Assembly (NCBI GenBank): GCA_029721515.1
Contig: CM056550.1
Span: forward strand, 17,793,119-17,857,118
Source: Synanceia verrucosa
Taxonomy: Eukaryota > Chordata > Actinopteri > Perciformes > Synanceiidae
Direction: 5' to 3'
DNA: 64,000 bases
The notes under the pieces were generated by a model. That model saw only the letters and a list, made by a program, of their open reading frames with translations, was not told where the DNA came from and did not search any database. Shown piece by piece: positions 34,553-45,300 of this stretch (its first letter is position 1; each line of letters opens with the position of its first letter). The position numbers were made by a program, and so were the translations under genes.

Positions 34553-37500
34553 TCATGTCTTGTTGTGTCGATGTTGACCAGAAGAGGAGCGGGTGCTTGC
34601 AGCTGGTGACCTGGCCTGCACCGCTGCCAGTGCCGCGACGCTGCGCAGCACCCTGTCCGGCGTCCCCTCCGGCCCTAAACTGCTGGTCACTTCCTGTGAG
34701 AGCTTCTGGGACCTCCTGTCCTTGCGGCTCTCCCTGTTCTGGCCCTGCTTGTCTCGGCTCTCTGAGCTGCGATCCCGCTCGCTGCCAGAGGAGGCGGCGC
34801 GGGACTCCCGGTGCTCTGTGTTCTGGGAGCTGATGCTGTGGGTACGCTGGCTGCTATTGCTGCTGCTGCTGCGACTCCTGCTGCTGCGTCCGCCGCCACC
34901 ACCACCACCGTCGCCCTCCCCGTCACTGCTCATGCTGCTGCAGGCACTGTGGCCTCGCGACAAAGGCTGCACTTCGGCTTCGCTCTCCTTTCCCCCCGAC
35001 TTCCTGCTCCCCCTCTCCTTTTCCTCTCCTTTGGACCTCTTGTACTCCACTTCCAGGGGTGGAACCAGGGAACCAGGGCACTGCCTGGTGGAGCGGGAAG
35101 CAGGGCGGTTCGTCTGATTGGGTATTGCGGGTTTGCTGCCACTGCTTTTATTGTTCGTAATATTTACAGAGTTACTCTGAGGGGAAGCTGGTACACTTTT
35201 GCTTTTAGGCTTTTGGTTCTTATCAGACAAGGAGGCTTTAGAGCCAGAGTCTCTCCTAGTTGTGTGGCCAGGGGTGTCCACCCTTCCTTTCATTGCGAGG
35301 AGCTTGGCCGCTGCATTGAGAGCCGAGCACCTCTTCCCCAGAACTTCAGGCTCAGGAGGCAACGAGGGTGCACTATTTGTCTGAGCTTTACTGTCTTGTG
35401 ATGCCTGAGGTCCTGCAGACTTCCTGGTGATTCGAACAGAAGATGTATCGCTGCCCGACTCCCCACCTGTGGATGCGTTGGCCTTGTTTGATGCATTCCT
35501 GTCGGAGCTGCGTGCCGGCGTCTTTCCTGTTTTCCGGTTGCCCTTTTCCTTCTCCTGATCTTGTGGCCCATGCTTGCCTAAGCGAGTCAACCGGTGCTCC
35601 GTCCTGCTCTTGCTGCTGTCGGAGTCAGATGATGAAGAAGAAGACCTAGAATGCCTTCCCCGAGAGGCAGCGGTGGTGGCGAGCTCCTCCTCGCCGCCTT
35701 CCTTCTTCTCCCCACCCTCTTTGTTCCTCTCCTTCTTTCCCACTTCTGAGGTGACATCCATTCGCCTCTTCTTGGCAGGGTGTCTGTTCTCGTAAGTCCT
35801 CTTGTGGTGAGCGTGACGAGTGAGGGTTGATGTGGAGCAGCCGGATGATGACGAAGAGGAGCGAGCAGACTCCTGGCTACTCTGGCGACTCAGCGGCCTT
35901 TTCTGAATTGGAGTTTTCTGGTCATCCATCATTTTCTCCACTACTTGCTGACTGTGTTCGTCTTTCTGCTGGGATGTTGCAGACTGTGTTTCTCTGTCTG
36001 CTCCCTCCCTTCCTGACTCTTTGGTCTCAGAGGAACTCTCCACCCTTCTCCTTTTAGACTTACAGACGTCCTCCTTTGTGTCATCCTCCTCCTTGCTTGT
36101 TCCTGGGCCAGCATCTACCTCCATTACTGTCACCCTATCCGGGTCACTTTCAAAAACTTTCTGCTCTGAAGTCTGAGACACACTGGAGGAGGCAGATGTG
36201 GGCACTTGGGGCAGCACCTCGGTCTGAGCTGGTGTGGACACATCAGTGGATGCAGAGCTTTTTACCTGCAGGGAAGTTACTGCAGATGTTTGGGTGGCGC
36301 ACACAGGAGGAACAGTTTTGGTCATGGCAGCTGTTGTGGTGGACACTTGGGTAGTTGTGGTAGCGACCGTAACAGACTTTTCTGGGGGTGATGTTGTCAG
36401 TGATGGGGCTGGTGAAGGGCCTGTGGACATTGTTACTGGAGATGGGATGTTGTCAGGGGTAGTTGGAGATGTGTGATTTTTGGAAGGGGCTGCTACTGCA
36501 GGGGCCGTTACTTGGACTCCTGCTGTTTGGGGTGATGTAGCTATTGTAACTGTCCTTGCGTGGGATGTGGTAGTTACACTGGCAGGTGGTGTAGCTGGGG
36601 AAGCAGCGCAGGTTGAAGTTGGTGCAACAGGAGGTTTTGCTGGAACAGCTGTTACCTGTGTAACCACTTGCACTGTTGATGACAGCGATGAGGTTGAGGC
36701 CAGTTCGCTGGGAACCTCGGTTGTCACATTAGTCCTTGCTTGTGCTGGAGAACATGGAGCTGTGTTCGCAGCAGATGACAGCACCACTGGTATAAATGGT
36801 GTTGGAGAAGCAGACAATGCTGGACTTACACTAGGAACCGTGCTGGGGTTTGATGGACTAGCTTGGACTGTTTTGACAGTGGTTGTTGTCGTCACAGTTG
36901 CTGTTGAAGTAGGGGAAGATGTTGAGGTTGGTTTTGGTGAAGCTGGAGCCGAAGCCTTCTGGTTGGCAGCTGGAGAAGAGGCTTTAGTTGCTGGGGTGGA
37001 GGTTATAGGAGCTGGAGCAGAGGCTTTAGTAGCTAGGGTGGAGGTTAAAGGAGCAGGAGAAGAGGCTTTAAGAGTTGGGGTGGAGGTCGTAGGAGCTGAA
37101 ACCTTCTGGTTGGCAGCTGGACCAGAGGCTTTAGTAGCTGAGGTGGAAGTTATAGGAGGTGGAGCAGAGGTTACTGTAGCTGAAGCAGAGGCGACAATAG
37201 TTGGAGTGGATGTGACCATGAGTGTAGCAGAGGTTACAGAAGCTGGGGTGGATGCTGTAGATGACGGAGCAGAGGCTTTCGGCCAGTCCTTTACAGCAGT
37301 AGTTCCAGCTGCGACTGAGTTCACTGTAGTGGTGATTGGTTTTGATATCACATCAGTAGCTGCTGTGGTCATTGTGGAAGGGGCAAATGTTGCTTCAACA
37401 GGAGGCGACACAGTTGATGGAAGGGTAGCAGCTGGTGTGGCAACTATGGTGGTTTTGGCAGAGCACGGCGCTGTTGGTTTCACAGGTTTTGGTTCTATGG

Positions 37501-39367
37501 GAGCTTTAGTGGAAGCAGAAGCGGCAGAAACTTCGAATATTGGCTTTACATCTGTGAGGGTCGGGTTGACCGGCGTGCTGGCAGGTGGTAACTGAGTTGT
37601 GGTCGAGGATGCCTGGCTTGACGCTGCAGTCTGAGCTGAACTGATGAACTGGCCTGAGGTGGATGTGGTGGAAACCACAGGATGGGATGCAGTGGGTGCT
37701 AGCACTGAAGCTGTGACTAGTGCAGGAGCTTCATCTGTTGTTGTTGTTGTGCGGGCTTGATCTGGACCTGAAGCAGGGGCTGAAACCTCAGTCTTAGTGT
37801 CCTCAGTGTTGGTAGACTGGGAGGCCTCACTTGTAGTGACGACAGCAGCTTTAGGAGTCTCCAACTTGTTGGGAGACGGGCCTGTTGGCTCTGCGTTAGC
37901 TTCAGTTTTTGATTCACCAGCAGCGGTGGTCTCATTTTGAGAGCTCTGTCCTTCACTGACAGCTTCTGGTGAGTTTGTGGAGTCTTTGCGAGGGCGACCC
38001 CTCTTACGTACTGGGGAAAGAGAGGGGTTGCCATCCTCACTTGGTGAGATGGATTGTGGCGAAGGGGCCGCTGTGTTGTCAGGGTCAAGTAACCTAGGAG
38101 GAGTTTTCGGGGGCCGGCCCCTCTTTCTCTTCAAAGGTGTCATGAGAGAATTCACACTAGACTCCGAGGAGGTTGGGGTGGCGTCTTTGCCCAGCAGCGG
38201 GTCAGTTTTTCTAGCCTGGTTCCCACCCCTTCCTCGACCCAGGTGCTGCAGTTGCTCTCCCAGCTGAGCAGCCATGCGAGATTCAGTTTCCAGCCTCCGA
38301 CGCACAGGGAGGTTTCTCAGCACAGGCATGTCAGGAGAAAGATGAGGTGGTGAATATGGAGGGTAACTTCTGACAGGCGGCGGACACACGGACGGACTTG
38401 GAGTAGAGTCTTGGTCCTGTGGGGATTTGGTAGTAGTCGCTTTAGTTTTGCTGTCAGGGTTCGGTGATGTGTTGTCTTTGCTCAGTTCGTCTGCAGTGGT
38501 GTCCTCCACGGTGTCCTTCTCCTCTGAAGAAGCTCCACCCCCAGTGCCGCTTCCTCGTCGCCTCCTCCTTCTCGGCTCCTTCTCCTCCACCACGGTCACT
38601 AGCCTCCCCGGGAGCTTCCGCAGGACTTTGGCTGACGGGGAGTCCTCGACCAGGCCCCGCAGGACTTCAACGTCTGCCGACTGCCGCTTGCGTGGTGATC
38701 GGGAGCTGGTGGAGGGCGGAGACATAGCGCCATGCTCTTTGCTGTCCTCCTCCTTTACTGGATGGTCCACCGGGCAGCTGGACTCCAGCGACGACTCAGA
38801 CACCCTCCTCTCGTTGTCCTCTCTGCAGGTTTTGGAGGTTTTATAGTCAGTTTCCCCGACACCCGGTTGTTTCCCTCCAGGGGGAGATGTTGTAGGAGGG
38901 GAAGGCACTGGACTGGGATGTGAGCGGTTTGGCAGAGTCCTGGTTTTGTTGGTCTGGTGATCTCTGGCAGGAGATGCGGCTTTTGAGGACTTGGAGGAAT
39001 CCTGAAGCCTGGTCGATGAGGACGTTTTGTGATGGTCTGTGCGGGACTGGGTGGTTGACATGGAGTCTTTGGCAGCTCCTCGTCCTCTCAGACCACAGCG
39101 GAGTCTTTCAGGCACTTCTCTGGGGGTGGTGGGCTCGGGCTCAGTTTCAGGCGAGGCCCCACGCAGACGACCGCTGGTCCTTGTGGAGGTCACAATCTTG
39201 TCCTTGTCTTTGTCCTTGGGTTTGCGTCCACGGCGGGCTGGCTGAGCAGGTTCCACAGAGGCCGGGGGTGACAGGAAGTCATCATCTTCGTCGTCGGATG
39301 AAGCGTGGAGCTTTAGGCTTTCCTCCTTGGCCTGGTCCAGGCCTTTCCTGGCAGCCTCCACCTGCTC
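34553..39367 (-). CDS. srcap: srcap terminal exon: low-complexity tail with AT hooks
   Basis: One 4,815-bp exon (1,604 codons plus TGA at 34,555-34,553), starting EQVEAARKGLDQAKEE after an acceptor at 39,368. AT-hook DNA-binding motifs (GRP/GRKP cores) are at about 39,221-39,241 (RRGRKPK), 38,103-38,135 (KRKRGRPPK) and 37,985-38,010 (RKRGRPRK), as in human. Other shared peptides are RQSADVEVLRG, KVLRKLPGRLVTVVEEKE, PGSLVPPLE and SLGPEGTPDRVLR near the end. Between 36.1 and 37.8 kb the protein is Thr/Ser/Ala/Pro-rich, with short tandem repeats (STPATKAS-type) at 36,950-37,260. Towards the C-terminus are Ser-rich and basic stretches. Probably disordered; the AT hooks may anchor the complex to AT-rich DNA. 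Confidence 0.95.
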   Translation of the reverse strand, partial: EQVEAARKGLDQAKEESLKLHASSDDEDDDFLSPPASVEPAQPARRGRKPKDKDKDKIVTSTRTSGRLRGASPETEPEPTTPREVPERLRCGLRGRGAAKDSMSTTQSRTDHHKTSSSTRLQDSSKSSKAASPARDHQTNKTRTLPNRSHPSPVPSPPTTSPPGGKQPGVGETDYKTSKTCREDNERRVSESSLESSCPVDHPVKEEDSKEHGAMSPPSTSSRSPRKRQSADVEVLRGLVEDSPSAKVLRKLPGRLVTVVEEKEPRRRRRRGSGTGGGASSEEKDTVEDTTADELSKDNTSPNPDSKTKATTTKSPQDQDSTPSPSVCPPPVRSYPPYSPPHLSPDMPVLRNLPVRRRLETESRMAAQLGEQLQHLGRGRGGNQARKTDPLLGKDATPTSSESSVNSLMTPLKRKRGRPPKTPPRLLDPDNTAAPSPQSISPSEDGNPSLSPVRKRGRPRKDSTNSPEAVSEGQSSQNETTAAGESKTEANAEPTGPSPNKLETPKAAVVTTSEASQSTNTEDTKTEVSAPASGPDQARTTTTTDEAPALVTASVLAPTASHPVVSTTSTSGQFISSAQTAASSQASSTTTQLPPASTPVNPTLTDVKPIFEVSAASASTKAPIEPKPVKPTAPCSAKTTIVATPAATLPSTVSPPVEATFAPSTMTTAATDVISKPITTTVNSVAAGTTAVKDWPKASAPSSTASTPASVTSATLMVTSTPTIVASASATVTSAPPPITSTSATKASGPAANQKVSAPTTSTPTLKASSPAPLTSTLATKASAPAPITSTPATKASSPAANQKASAPASPKPTSTSSPTSTATVTTTTTVKTVQASPSNPSTVPSVSPALSASPTPFIPVVLSSAANTAPCSPAQARTNVTTEVPSELASTSSLSSTVQVVTQVTAVPAKPPVAPTSTCAASPATPPASVTTTSHARTVTIATSPQTAGVQVTAPAVAAPSKNHTSPTTPDNIPSPVTMSTGPSPAPSLTTSPPEKSVTVATTTTQVSTTTAAMTKTVPPVCATQTSAVTSLQVKSSASTDVSTPAQTEVLPQVPTSASSSVSQTSEQKVFESDPDRVTVMEVDAGPGTSKEEDDTKEDVCKSKRRRVESSSETKESGREGADRETQSATSQQKDEHSQQVVEKMMDDQKTPIQKRPLSRQSSQESARSSSSSSGCSTSTLTRHAHHKRTYENRHPAKKRRMDVTSEVGKKERNKEGGEKKEGGEEELATTAASRGRHSRSSSSSSDSDSSKSRTEHRLTRLGKHGPQDQEKEKGNRKTGKTPARSSDRNASNKANASTGGESGSDTSSVRITRKSAGPQASQDSKAQTNSAPSLPPEPEVLGKRCSALNAAAKLLAMKGRVDTPGHTTRRDSGSKASLSDKNQKPKSKSVPASPQSNSVNITNNKSSGSKPAIPNQTNRPASRSTRQCPGSLVPPLEVEYKRSKGEEKERGSRKSGGKESEAEVQPLSRGHSACSSMSSDGEGDGGGGGGGRSSRSRSSSSNSSQRTHSISSQNTEHRESRAASSGSERDRSSESRDKQGQNRESRKDRRSQKLSQEVTSSLGPEGTPDRVLRSVAALAAVQARSPAASTRSSSGQHRHNKT

Positions 39368-42300
39368 CTAAACACACAAGGTCGGAACAAAATGTTTAGA
39401 AGTTTGATTTGACAAAACTGATAAAATGTCTTTATGATGTGGTTCTGCAGGACCAGACGGTTTGACAAGAGTTGAAACAACAAACTGAGTCTACTGTTTC
39501 GTCAACGGTTTCGTATCTGGATACAGCTTCTCACATTCAGATCTGCTGCTTTCTCATTTTTTTATCATTATAAATTCAATATTTTTCAGTTTTGGACTGT
39601 TTACCAGACCATAAGAAGATTCTAAAATGTTCTTCTGATACTTCGTACAACCATGTAGCACCTTTGTGTCGAGGGCAGTAATTACATCAACAGTCAAAGG
39701 TCAAATTAATGAAACTTTTTAAGACGATGTTACCTCGGCCTGCTTCAACTCCTCTTTGCACACGTCTTCTAACGAGGCTTCCAGGAAGTTCATGGCGTAC
39801 CGTTCGATGGGAGTGAGCTAGGGAAAGGACGTAATAATTATATAGGTATAATGCAGATGTAGAGTAGAAATAAGACCATTTTCACTGAAAACAATGACCC
39901 ACAGATACCCATATATATATACCCATATGTACTTTTATATCAAGGTTGTATAATTCAGTTTAAGAGCTCAAATATGTCTAAGTATTAAAATAAAAATAAT
40001 TCAGAAGGGCGGCATCATTATTCACCTGCTCCACCAGAGCAGCGATTTCCTGCTCGGCCTTGGAGAGCTCCTCCACCTCCTCCTGTTCACCTCCGTCATC
40101 CAGCGGGATATTCTCGTTAAACTCTGCCAGCTCTGCCACCTGCTCTGCTTTGGCCTGAGAGGCGGCGACGATGTCCTCCTCATCCTCGGCACGACACAGC
40201 GCCTGAAACCATTTCAACACGATCAGATTGTACGCACACACATTCACCATATCTGATAGAAAAGCCTCGGCTCTTTGATGTGGTTGACGGTATTAACTAA
40301 GGGTTAATAAGCTGACACAGCCGCCACTAAAATTTGTGCATTAATATTTCTAGAGAAAAGTGATAACATATCAAACATACTGCAATGTAAGATGAACTTT
40401 CCAGGTCAACAGGATTTTTCTAAAAGCTGAGAGCATGAAAAGGCTGTTTATGGGAAATGCTGCTTTACATTTCTGGTCCAGCAAACAGAACAAACCATGT
40501 TCATTTAATTTAATATATATGGACATACAGTGCTCAAAGTAAAAATCTGTCAAAAACAAACTGATGTGACAATTTGTTCTCACAGCTTCACCTTTAAGTG
40601 TACTGTGATGATGATGATGCTCCTGTTTTTCTGCTTTATTTGCATATTTGACATTGAATTAATTAAAAAAACACAACAGAGATGATGTCCAAACGCTGAG
40701 GGCTCCATGATGTTGCTCACCTGCTCCAGGATGGTGGTGCTCTGTTTGTTGACGGCCTCCTCCTCCTCAGCTTGAGGCACCGTCAGCTCCACCGCCGCCT
40801 CCCTCCTCTCCCCGTCATTCATATCAAACAGCTCTCGGATGGTTTGCTGAGGAACAAAAGTGAGAACGAGTCAGAAAATAAACAAAGAGCCACTTAGTGC
40901 CCTCACGGTATAAACTAATTAACACCATCAACTGTTTTTTTTTTTTACTGAATACGTGAAATGGCACAGTTTTTTTTTTTTTCTTAAAAAGGATCTGAAC
41001 ACTTAATGATGAAAGGAGAGGAGGTCATAGCCTGTTTCTGCTATGAAAAACATCTCTTTATGTGCTCAGCCGTCAAGAACACGTGATTAACAAGCAGTTA
41101 GAGAGAAATTAACACATATCAACACATTTAAAATCTAAGGGAATACATGCTCATAAAGTGGAGGATATTGATGGAGAAATTAATATTACATTTGTGTAAA
41201 GTATCTTCCTACCTGTTTGAAGAAGGCCGTAGTGAAATTCCCTCCTTCGATCGCCATATCTCCAAGCATCCTCTTCTGATTGGCTTTCTTTAAAATGTTT
41301 TCCTCTACCGTTCGTTCGCTGATCAGCCTAAAGAGGAACATTTGGGGGAAAAAAAAAATACATCAATATGCTGTTGAAATCATGTTTGTTCTTTCGGGGG
41401 GATTCAAAGCAAATACACAAATAGCAACAACAAATATACACATACATGTACCGTATATAAGAGCTGTCGAAGTTACCGCCTTAACGCGGATTATTTATTT
41501 TATTTAACTTTTTATTTCAACATGCAGAAGTTGTTCTGGATTTACAATTGGCTCAAAACATTATTTTTTTGGGAAAAAAATTAAGAAATTAAAAATCAAT
41601 ACTATATCAAAAGAAAAAAGTATCGCAATATATTGCTATATCGATATGTTTTCCCCTAATAAATTATAGTTATCTAGGATGTCGTGCACACTGCTATCAA
41701 AATCAAGCTGCACTCACACCATATCATTCTTTACCTGATTGGCCACTGCAGCCTGACGTTAGGTTTTATTTATTTGGTGATTAATTACCATGCAAAATGA
41801 GAGAAATGCAAATTTGGGGACTTCCCAGTATGGTTTTTGTTGAAATTAGTATAACATTTTTTGAAGACTCAGCAGTTAAATTACACCATCCTGGCACCAT
41901 CTCCCTCCATATAAATCAAGTGTGGAACATTTTACTGACCACAGGATCTAACAGACCACATGTGACAAGAATTTATAGAGGTTCGTCGGTGTTACACATG
42001 CAAACTGTCACAAGCGTTGCTTGTGTGAAAAGCACTTTTACGCTGTCACCTGTAGATGTGGACGTCTCTGGTCTGGCCTATTCGGTGGCAGCGGTCCTGG
42101 GCCTGAGCGTCCATGGTGGGGTTCCAGTCGCTGTCGTAGAAAACTACAGTGTCCGCTCCGGTCAGGTTCACGCCCACGCCGCCGCTGCGAGTTGACAAAA
42201 TGAAGCAGAAAATCCGCCGATCTGCGTTGAAGCGCTCCATGAGGGCCTGAAGGAAACACAAAGGGAATGAGCAATGATGGACTGACTGGACCCTGTCCTT

Positions 42301-45300
42301 TCTTTTCAGTGCATTAAGAAGAAAGCATGGTCGTTTTAAGACCCTCAGCGCTAACCTGTCTCTGCTCCACTCGGGTGCTGCCGTCCAGACGGAGGTAGAT
42401 GTGTCCGTGGTAGTTGAGGAACTGCTCCAACACGTCCAGCATGCGGGTCATCTGAGTGAAGATCAACACTCGGTGGCCTCCTGTTTTCAGCTTTCGAAGC
42501 AAAGTGTGGAGAGTCTGCAGCTTCCCTGCACACAGCGAGAATACAAACTACTGACTGAGGGAAACAGACAGACACCAATCAATGTCGATGACCCCTTCAG
42601 TGGACGTGAGGTGTTTTTTCCAGTATAGTACCCCATAAAGTAACTTGCACCATAAACTGAAACTGGCTCGCAGTCTTAAACTGAAACCAGCTCACAGTCT
42701 TAAACTGAAACCAGCTCACAGTCTTAAACTGAAACCAGCTCACAGTCTTAGTATTTTAGGTGACAGAGGTGCAGCCTCGCAGATTTTATAAGACTAAGGT
42801 GAACTCAGACTTTCCTCCAGAGCTGACCGACAGGACAATGTTAATTTAAGGAGGCAACGATTGGTAAAGTTTGTGCTCTTGACACCTACCGCAATCATAC
42901 TGGATGAGCCTCAGGTCGGGGAACTGGGTCCTCATAGAACACTGGATACGATGGAGGCTGCGAGTCAGCGGAGCGACTTGAGTTGACAGCAGGGAGGTGA
43001 AGACGGCCTGCTGGTGGCTCAGGGAGGGTGGAGGGTGGCAGCAGTGCATGGAGATGGGAGGAGCCTCCACCGGGGGAATCACAAATGTAAACCTGGAACA
43101 ACAAACAACATTAAAGTCACAATATGTCCTCTAAGGTGAAGCTCATGTATCCCCAGTGAAGAGGAAAAAGCAGCTCTACCTGTCCACGATGTCACTGAGC
43201 AGCTCCAGGCGCTCGTCGATGCTGTGGATGGCCTCTCTAACGGCTCGGCTCTGAAACCAGTAGTCAAATTTGTTTTGCCACTGAGCGAACAGAGCGCTGC
43301 TGTGGCCCGAGCGACCCCACTCCCCTTCAGGGTTCAGGGCGGCCGGCGAGGGACGATGACCAGGGAGAAAGGTGAGGAAGTCCAGAACCTCCCGGCCGTA
43401 CATGGGCTTCGCTGCACAGCGGTTCTCGTTGACTCGAATGATGAAGTCCAGCCGGCTGTCGCGCTGCTGCTTCAGGCAGTTTTCCAACCATGACTGTTGA
43501 GTGAGAAACGTTAGCAAGATGGAGCACAAGGCGCTAAAACAGCACTGATCGTATTTATAGCGTATTTATTCACTGAGGTCAGCATCACCACTTTCTCACC
43601 ATGTGGAAGGGAGAGCGAGGAGGAGGCCGAGGAACCCTCCTGGGTGGAGGGAAGGCTTTGGCGGCTGCACTGGGCCTCGACTTTGTGGTGACTGGTGTCG
43701 GACTGGTGCTGCTGGCGTCTCGAGGCGATGCTGGAGACTTTGAGGACGAAGAGGACGTCACTGGAGCTGCAGCTGAGGGGAGGACAGAGCGTTTAAAGCA
43801 GGGTTCTTGCACCTCTTTAAAAGTCAAATTTAATAGTTTTCAAGACCTTAACAAATATAATTTAACACCCAAAAATCTTTGGTAGAAATAGTCAGTTTAT
43901 TGTAGGGCCTGACCAATATGGAGTTTTTGAGGCCGACGCTGATATCGATATTTAGCAGGAAAAAATATCTGATAACCAATTAATTTTTTATGATTCTGTT
44001 TCAGCCCTTAACACTTGCAACAACTATATAAATTGAAGGCATAACACTTAACTTTTCTCTACAACTTTAATTTCACAACTTTCAAGAACAAGGAAGTGAA
44101 CTTTGTGAACAAAAAAAGTTTAATACCTCCAGCAAATTTATGGTAAATTTAAGACAATTTAAGACCTTAATTACCCAGATTTAGTTAAGACATTTTAAGA
44201 CTTTTTAAGGAACTGCAGGAACTATGGACAACAGTAATTATATTTTAGATACGTTAAAATATTCTGGTAATCAGTGATACTGTTAATTTCAGTAATGGTA
44301 AATACCTGACACTGGGTGGAGGATAATAAATCTGTTGAGCACTGTAAATATATGAATTCATTAAAAATAACTATAAATTTAATATGAATATTAAGCTTGC
44401 TTCGAGATAGTTTCTTGTGACTGCTTAAACGTGGGATGGTAGGAAAGGAAAAATGAAAACATTAAAGAGTATTATTATTATTATAGCAATAAGGTCGTTG
44501 TTCTGAACCCAGCTCCGCTCGTCATGCATGAATGAAAAGCCGGAGCTCGCTCTCTCACCTGGCGGCTCTGAGCTCGGAGGAGGAGGCTGCACTACTTTGA
44601 GGACGGGGCGAGGGGGGTGGGGCTGGCTCTGGGTCGGGCTGGGATTTCCTGGAGGAGCTATGGTGTAGGTGGCGGTGGCGGGACCGGGGGTGCGCTGGGC
44701 GATCTGCAGTGGAGCGGCGGTGCTTCTGACAGGGGTGGGGTTGGTGTGGGGGTGCGGGGAAGGGGATGTCTGAGGGGCAACACGAGGGGAAGGGGCCACG
44801 GCCAGCGTGGGAACGGGGCCGCCGTCCTTGCCTGCTGTCTGACGGACGACGATCTTCACGACGCCGGGGCTGCTCACCATGGAGGAGGCCACTGAGGGAA
44901 GGGCAAACACATCAGCTGTGAGGAACGAGGCTGCTTAAAGGAGCCATCATCATGGAGATGAGAGAGAGGAGGGTTAAAACCTTGAGCTGAGGCGTTGTGA
45001 GGCAGCCGGTTGGTGGATGGAGCAGCAGAGGGGGCGTTGCTCTGGACCGCCACCTGGGCCGGCTGGCTGATGAGGTGGTGCTGCACCCCGCTGGACACCA
45101 GGTGCATCACATTACCTGCAGGGGAAGCAGACGGGTTATAACACATCATTAAAAGACATCATACCCAGCAGCTAAAATCACTCCTGCATAATATGATCAA
45201 TAAATAAATAGAATATAAAAAAATAAAATAAATAATAATAAAAATAAGCGCTGCAGTCCAGCTTTAATAGTTTTTAAAGAAAACTACTGTATTCTGTGGC

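Noticed and set aside
34593..35401. Plus-strand frames of 174 and 196 codons
   Set aside because: Antisense shadows of the Ser-rich, Gly-rich end of SRCAP.
36480..37595. 371-codon open frame on the plus strand
   Set aside because: It is antisense to the SRCAP terminal exon; the repetitive Ala/Thr/Ser codons give long Val/Gly/Ala frames on the other strand. The minus frame matches SRCAP landmarks on both sides.
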